Source: Tubiluchus corallicola
Lineage: Eukaryota > Priapulida > Priapulimorpha > Priapulimorphida > Tubiluchidae
NCBI GenBank assembly: GCA_030141605.1
Contig: JAQGDQ010000520.1
Span: 62,001-126,000 of the forward strand
Reading direction: 5' to 3'
DNA: 64,000 bases
Below, piece after piece: positions 58,932 to 64,000 of the stretch. Every line of letters begins with the position of its first letter. Position 1 is the first letter of the stretch. Made by a program: the position numbers and the translations under genes. Below the pieces are notes generated by a model. It had not been told where the DNA came from, did not search any database, and saw only the letters and a list, made by a program, of their open reading frames with translations.

Positions 58932-59325
58932 TAGGTTCTTGTAAGTTTAATTTACAGATAAATTTGGTCCTGGCAATTTTGGTACCAGGAAAATTTGCTA
59001 CTAGGAATTTATGGTACAGGGATTTTTACCACTGGAAAAAGTTGGTACAGGGGAAATGTCGTTCTGATAAATAGAGTACTGGCGGACGTTTGTTAAGCAT
59101 TTTTTTGTACATCTAGTAGACTGGTACAAGGTAAAAATTGAGTACGGAGCAGGATTGTACAATGGTACAATGTTTTCTTTCTACCAACCATTCCTTGTAA
59201 TAGATTTTCCTACTACTGAAAATTCCTTGTACCTAGTAAAGATCATACTACCAAATAATTTTGCCAGTACCAAACTTTCCTCGTACCAAACTTCCCAGTA
59301 ACAAACTTACTTGCACCAAACCTTC
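58932..59325. repeat. Foldback (inverted) minisatellite array
   Basis: The left arm repeats TTTGGTACCAGGAAAA-like units about 18-20 bp apart. The right arm holds their reverse complement (for example CCAGTACCAAACTTTCCTCG). The centre is near 59130-59160, so the strand could fold into a long imperfect hairpin. Units differ from each other by 20-30% by eye. No TIR-type target duplication was identified. Confidence 0.75.
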
Positions 59326-60140
59326 CTACATTCAGATGATACATATGTGATCCTGCTATTTCTTCAGCGCAGTACGCGTTAACGGTATCGTGCATTACCA
59401 ATATTACACATTTCTATTCACCACTGCTCGATCTTCTGTCGAAACCTGCTTGTAGTGTATTAGGTTTGTCTGTTTTCCAAATTATTTTTATTGTAACTTA
59501 GCGAGGCGATGACGCATATCTTTCGTATGTAGGCGTGAGAAATGGAACGCATTTATCTTGAATGTTGTATTTGCTTGTGAAGTAACTTCAAGTGGTGGCT
59601 GGGTTTTTAAAACTGGCACCACTTGAAAGTTCACTGTGTTGTGTGTATGCCGTCCGCTTCTGCATTTCGAATCTCCTAACAAATGTTTCACCCTATTTAT
59701 AGTGTATCCTTTTGTACCTCGTTTTTTCTAAAGGAATTTGCCAATTTCACCGGATTTACCTGCTGCGTTACACAATTTTTAGTGAAAATGTATTAGCGGT
59801 CCTAAATTTTGGCAAAATTTTAAAAAAAGCTGTGTGCCAATGCTAACTCAGACATTCCATTGCGTTTCTGTCAACATGTCCTTATTTTTTTCAAGACCTA
59901 AAAATTACATTGAGTTTATCTGTTATAATTAAAGGTAAGGGCCTACGGATAATAGAACCTTAATTATAATTATTAATTTTTGTATTATGTTAATTTTAAT
60001 ACAAATTAATCATGTGACTATCTCGAGTCTCAAAGAATCATTACTTTAATAGGAAGGATGCTTAATAACCAAGCTTGACAAGTTGTACATTTTTTATGTT
60101 TAGATGGAGTGATTAGCCGAGTGGTCATAATGGGTGCTTT
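59326..60140. other. Intergenic / upstream of filamin-type exon, no gene seen
   Basis: About 800 bp of AT-rich sequence with no supported coding frame. It should contain the promoter or a 5' intron of the downstream gene, because the coding exon follows a strong acceptor. Confidence 0.4.
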
Positions 60141-60165
60141 GTGACAAATACTGAGGCTAGATACA
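60102..60165 (+). repeat. tRNA-like fragment
   Basis: TTAGCCGAGTGGTCATAATG fits the tRNA box A pattern for Ser/Leu-type tRNAs. No matching box B or stem structure follows. This is probably the decayed head of a SINE, and weakly supported. Confidence 0.3.
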
Positions 60166-60206
60166 GCAAGCTATTACACAGTCGAATTTTTTCTTGCAGA
60201 AATACC

Positions 60207-60576
60207 ATGAGTCAGTCACATCTGGGAACTTACTCTCTTGCTAGCCAACAGGCGGCCCTGTTGGCGCGTACGAAGGAGGGCCATGCTGCTATGGGACTGT
60301 CTCTGGGAGGCGACGACCATGTGTGGATTCAGATACAAAAGAAGACATTTACAAACTGGGTAAATGAACAGTTACGGGAAACCGGACGGTCGATTAATGA
60401 TCTGGAAACTGGATTCTGCAATGGGCTGAACTTGATAGCCCTTGTGGAGGTTTTGCAGCAAAAGAATCTCTCAAGGGGCGTGGCCAAACGACCTTCAAAC
60501 GACCATCAAAAACTAGGAAATATCAGTGTGGCATTAAATGCTTTAACAGATGATGGTGTGAAGTTGGTTAATATCG
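60207..60576 (+). CDS. Filamin-type protein, first coding exon (calponin-homology domain), 3'-partial
   Basis: This exon encodes 123 codons plus 1 nt. Filamins cross-link actin filaments through two N-terminal calponin-homology domains. After an extension of about 43 residues, the frame reads WIQIQKKTFTNWVNEQLR (human filamin WKKIQQNTFTRWCNEHLK), NGLNLIALVEVLQQK (human DGLRLIALLEVLSQK), LGNISVALNAL and VKLVNIG. It stops at a GTAAGT donor, in the same place relative to CH1 as the human VSID segment. A strong acceptor (TTTTTTCTTGCAG) ends at 60200, 6 nt before the ATG. The next exon (expected to begin with an IVDGN-like motif) was not found to 64000, so the gene continues beyond the window. Alpha-actinin or spectrin CH domains fit less well. 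Confidence 0.82.
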
Positions 60577-61855
60577 GTAAGTTGGAGTTAATATTAAAAT
60601 ATTCCCTTCTGGGCAAGACCACGCTTCCAACAAACTGCTACAATAATGAATAGTGTAGTATGATGTACTATTTGCCAGAAAACAATGTGTTGAAAAATGA
60701 GCAAAACAAGTTATTAATTTTGCAGCAAAAGCATTAGTTAGTAAGCCTTCAAGTAAGTGTGCATCAGAATTAAAGTATTTGCCAGATTCACAGGAGCTGT
60801 GTCAGAGATGTATTGTTTGACATACAATTTAGGCATATAATTCCTTTTCACCATGTTGGGAGAGTGCCGTATACCTACTTGGAAATAATTGTGCACAGAT
60901 TGTCTGGGAGTTTTGAGTTTGGGATATCCTTTCCCCAAAGCATTTATCATCTGGATACAAATTCAAAGTGTCGCCCGCTGTTTTGTACCAAGTTTCTTTG
61001 AAGAATTTTGCAAGGTTCCAAAGATTTACCTGCAAAGACCTCCCGTACCCTAATCATCATCGTTCATTCAAAAAATTCTTCAGGCTTCTTTGGATGGTCT
61101 TCACTGTTCCACTTTGTGCTACTAAAAATTTTTACTAGAACCAATCTGCGTGTGTAGACGTACATGTTTATATTAAAGCTCCACAAGTACTTGGGCCAAC
61201 CAGCATGTGGTAAAAATGAAACAAAAAATGGTGTTTTTCACTATAATTGTTTGCCTTTAGACTGTACTAATTTCTCATTGTTTGTCTGCTTTCTACAAAA
61301 TTCATAATGAGCTTTCTTGATGCTATCTTTTTGATAGACATACAATTTATCTAATTTATGAGAAAGGAAAAACTACAGCTATGATAAAAACAGGTAAGAG
61401 CACCCAGTGGGTTGAGCTAGTTTATTATGTCCCTGTAGGGTAAAGGGCTAGACTCCTCGGTAAATTACTGTGGCTCTTTACAAATGATTTGAGGTTATGC
61501 CAATAACCTGTAGGGCGCTACAGCGTTAAACGAAATAATTGATTTGTGTCGTATTGTAAACTGTTGTAGTAGGATTTAATTTTACAGAGCTAACAGTGGC
61601 ACGCCCAGTAAGCGCTTGAAGTCAAGGTGAGATCCATTTTCTGCATGTTTACCTGAGCTAACAGTAGTTCGTTTGAGCGTGTAACCAAACGGCGTCTTTT
61701 TACGACGTACCAAATATGTACGCATCCATAGACTGCAGCGGAGTGTGTTAGATCTAGGAAAATAAAAACTAGATCTGGATATAGTCGTTGAGAATTTTTT
61801 GATATTATAATGCACATTATCATGTGCCTATAAATGTTTTATATATTATTGTTAT

Positions 61856-61919
<64 letters not shown>

Positions 61920-62080
61920 ACTATTATTAGAACGAATGATTTTGAAATGGGTTATTGCCTTATTAGTACAATAAGTAGGTTGGCTGAGATAGTACTGTTC
62001 TTTTCAGATTCTATTCTTTTTGGTATTTGAGTTTGATAAAGGTGATTAAAAAACTGGGCATGTATATATATATATATATC
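60577..62080. other. Probable first intron of the filamin-type gene
   Basis: No further coding exon was recognised. It contains AT-rich sequence and a TAC/ACG trinucleotide microsatellite at 61855-61926. Confidence 0.5.
61855..61926. repeat. ACT/ACG trinucleotide microsatellite
   Basis: About 14 TAC units are followed by five alternating TACGAC units and TATTAT, giving a compound microsatellite. A TA run follows at 62061-62078. Confidence 0.9.
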
Positions 62081-62085
62081 ATCCT

Positions 62086-62300
62086 CACAAAGATTTAGAG
62101 TTAAAATCGGACTAGTCTACCTTTACCTCGTGAAGATAGGATTTGTACATGCAATAACTCCATGCAAGATGAACAACATGTTATAACTGCTTATGAATTG
62201 ATTAGGTATATTCGCCGGAAGCATTAATTTAAATTTCACTAATACTGAAGAACTTTTCTCAATTTACTTTGTGGCAACTTTTTAGCGGACGCTTGAGATC
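62086..62300 (+). pseudogene. Retroelement C-terminal remnant (zinc-knuckle segment)
   Basis: One frame reads RTSLPLPREDRICTCNNSM then QDEQHVITAYEL. It resembles the motif RSCNICEDEVQDEQHV in the larger remnant at 62510-63208. The start is lost and stops follow. Confidence 0.55.
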
Positions 62301-62509
62301 TGTTTACGTAACTGTAAATACTTACATTAATTATTTCTTGGCGAAATAGTTGTTGTTGTTGTAAGCTCTCAGGTAATTGCTAAAGTGAATATTGCTGTGC
62401 TGTTTACGTTGTACGATGAGATTTTCTTGGTCAGCTTTTTGACAAATCATTCTGCTGTAATTTATGCATGTTATAAGAACTTAACCCTTTGGGACCCTGT
62501 ATGTTACAA

Positions 62510-63208
62510 GTGCGCTGACTTACGCAGCAGAAACTTGGTTAACGTCAGGCTTTGGAGCACTCGAGGCGCTACTGGGAGTAAAATATTCCTCACCAAACGA
62601 GTTGTGTTACATAGAAGCAGATATGCCTCTTTTAAAAAAATAATTTTGAAAAGGCGGAGATAACTGCTATAGAGAAGATGCCCAATATCAGTGAAGACGA
62701 GTCCCTATCGATTGCCTGGAATCTGATTAGTTTAACAAATTTAAACTCCTGTCGTTACAGAGCATTTATGTCTTACTCTAATTATATCCCAAATGATTTA
62801 CGCGAGGTGATTAGAAGGAAGAGTTTAACAAAAACACGTTTTCAAACTTATGTATCTCTCAATCCATTACTTAAACAGCACCAGGTATATACTACTAATA
62901 TGGCTGATTCGCTGCATATCAATTTTAGCCGGTTTGTTTTATCTGCACATCACTTGAAAGTTGAAACAGGGAGATGGGTAAGACCCCCGGTAGCGCACTA
63001 TAGAAGATCGTGTAACATTTGCGAAGATGAAGTACAAGATGAACAACACGTAGTAACAAGATGTAGAGTAACGAAAGGAATGCAAACAAAATACAATATG
63101 ACTTTTAATAGTACACACGATCTGTTTAATTTAGAGCCGGAAAGTAATTACAGATATACTAAATTTATTCCCATGACAATCTCGCTAGAATACTATTGTA
63201 TAGTGTAA
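62510..63208 (+). pseudogene. Non-LTR retrotransposon 5: post-RT C-terminal region, decayed
   Basis: Frame 1 reads TYAAETWLTSGFGALEALLG then VKYSSPNELCYIEADMPL, the usual segment after reverse transcriptase in non-LTR elements. After a frame change the long open frame 62678-63208 continues with VSLNPLLKQHQVYTTN, then FSRFVLSAHHLKVETGRW. It ends in a CCHC-like cluster, CNICEDEVQDEQHVVTRC. The reverse transcriptase domain is missing. It lies in the probable first intron of the filamin-type gene. Confidence 0.82.
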
Positions 63209-64000
63209 ACGTAAGGATGTATGTAGAGTGAATATTTATTGTTATTATCATTATTTGTTGTGAAGTGTTTGCTGGACTAATGTCGATGATGGTGAAAATG
63301 AAGTTTAGATTTACATGATCAATCAGCTGAGTGACTGCAAAAATGAGTATGGCAGTATGGATATATAAGTCTTGTAGCATGTCATTTTAGTGGCAAATAT
63401 ACACGACATTTAATACCTATTATTAGGATAATTAGCTCATTATTTCGAGACATATGCAATATTAACGTTGAGAATATAAAACTATATTGCACTAGGGTTT
63501 GTACGACGACATCGTTTTCCAGAAGACATGTCCTTGTTTTGCCCTTAGGAATTATTTTTGCAGCTTGTTAGTTGCAGTAATCAAGGTCGCTGACTAAATG
63601 AAACTAAACCGTAAACCTGTAGGCCAAGATCGCACTCAAGGTCCGCCAAACTCAGCTTTTATATTCAAACTATAGATGATGTATGACTTTGGCACGGCCC
63701 TCCAAAAGATGACGAACACGTACATATACAAAAGCGTTAAATTATACATTCATTTATGTTATGCCACTAAAACAACCACATGCTGTAGTTTCCTATAATG
63801 TAGATGTTTAGTTGTTTCTATACATTTGTTTGGCAGGCTTTTGTTCAAAGAATAATCAAATACAGAAAGTTCTCGAGAGGCAGGCTTTAAATAACAGAAA
63901 ACTGTAATACACATTTATTACATTCTAATGCATTCTGCATGGAGAGGAAATACTTTTTCCTCCTTTATTGATCTTTTTTGATTAAACACGGATGCAGCAA
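63209..64000. other. Right-edge sequence, no gene seen
   Basis: No coding exon, RNA gene or repeat is recognised to the window end. The first part may be retroelement 3' end. The rest is probably filamin-type intron. Confidence 0.45.

Noticed and set aside
61824-62030. Poly-threonine coding frame
   Set aside because: Translation of the ACT trinucleotide repeat.
62481-62500. piggyBac left end (TTAACCCTTTGGG)
   Set aside because: No matching inverted end with TTAA was found nearby, and it lies close to or inside the retroelement remnant.
1-64000. CRISPR arrays, bacterial operons or a new prokaryotic-type system
   Set aside because: The window is intron-rich animal DNA. The regular repeats are minisatellites or microsatellites without unique spacers.

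Overview
This is an AT-rich, intron-dense animal (metazoan) nuclear window. It holds two almost complete multi-exon genes, the first coding exon of a third, and many decayed mobile elements. The gene set (DNA ligase IV, soluble adenylyl cyclase, filamin), spliceosomal GT-AG introns with conserved phase, and CR1/L2/jockey-type retroelements point to an invertebrate animal such as a sponge or cnidarian. I cannot name the species. Exon models were built by hand from splice sites, reading-frame continuity across every junction, and remembered human homologues.

Minus strand, about 70-12551: LIG4 (DNA ligase IV, non-homologous end joining). Eighteen coding exons give 817 codons covering the DNA-binding, adenylation and OB domains, a linker with a nuclear localisation signal, BRCT1 and the XRCC4-binding segment. 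The gene runs off the left edge before BRCT2. Its introns hold a TA-flanked inverted-repeat DNA transposon (493-969), a tRNA-derived SINE family (3035-3375, 8090-8176) and one copy of a dispersed 3'-end-like repeat.

Intergenic, 12552-19371: the divergent LIG4/ADCY10 gap is filled by two dead non-LTR retrotransposons on the plus strand (about 13300-16030 and 16750-18830). Both carry many stops and frame changes.

Plus strand, 19372-53453: ADCY10-type soluble adenylyl cyclase. Thirty-five exons give 1859 aa: two cyclase domains, a STAND/AAA-like ATPase with a degenerate P-loop, and a long helical-repeat C-terminus. Its introns hold a degenerate satellite, two minisatellites, a Tc1/mariner-pogo-like MITE, a piggyBac-like MITE, several retroelement fragments and a second tRNA-derived SINE family.

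Plus strand, 53.8-64 kb: repeat-rich DNA with an unusual foldback array (58932-59325), tandem duplications and a long CT microsatellite. It is followed by one coding exon of a filamin-type calponin-homology domain (60207-60576), whose next exons are not in the window. A decayed non-LTR 3' region (62086-63208) lies in what is probably its first intron.

No CRISPR array, operon, or clearly new enzyme system was found. The most unusual items are the foldback minisatellite, two frame-required GC-AG introns, and substitutions at key regulatory and nucleotide-binding positions of the soluble cyclase.
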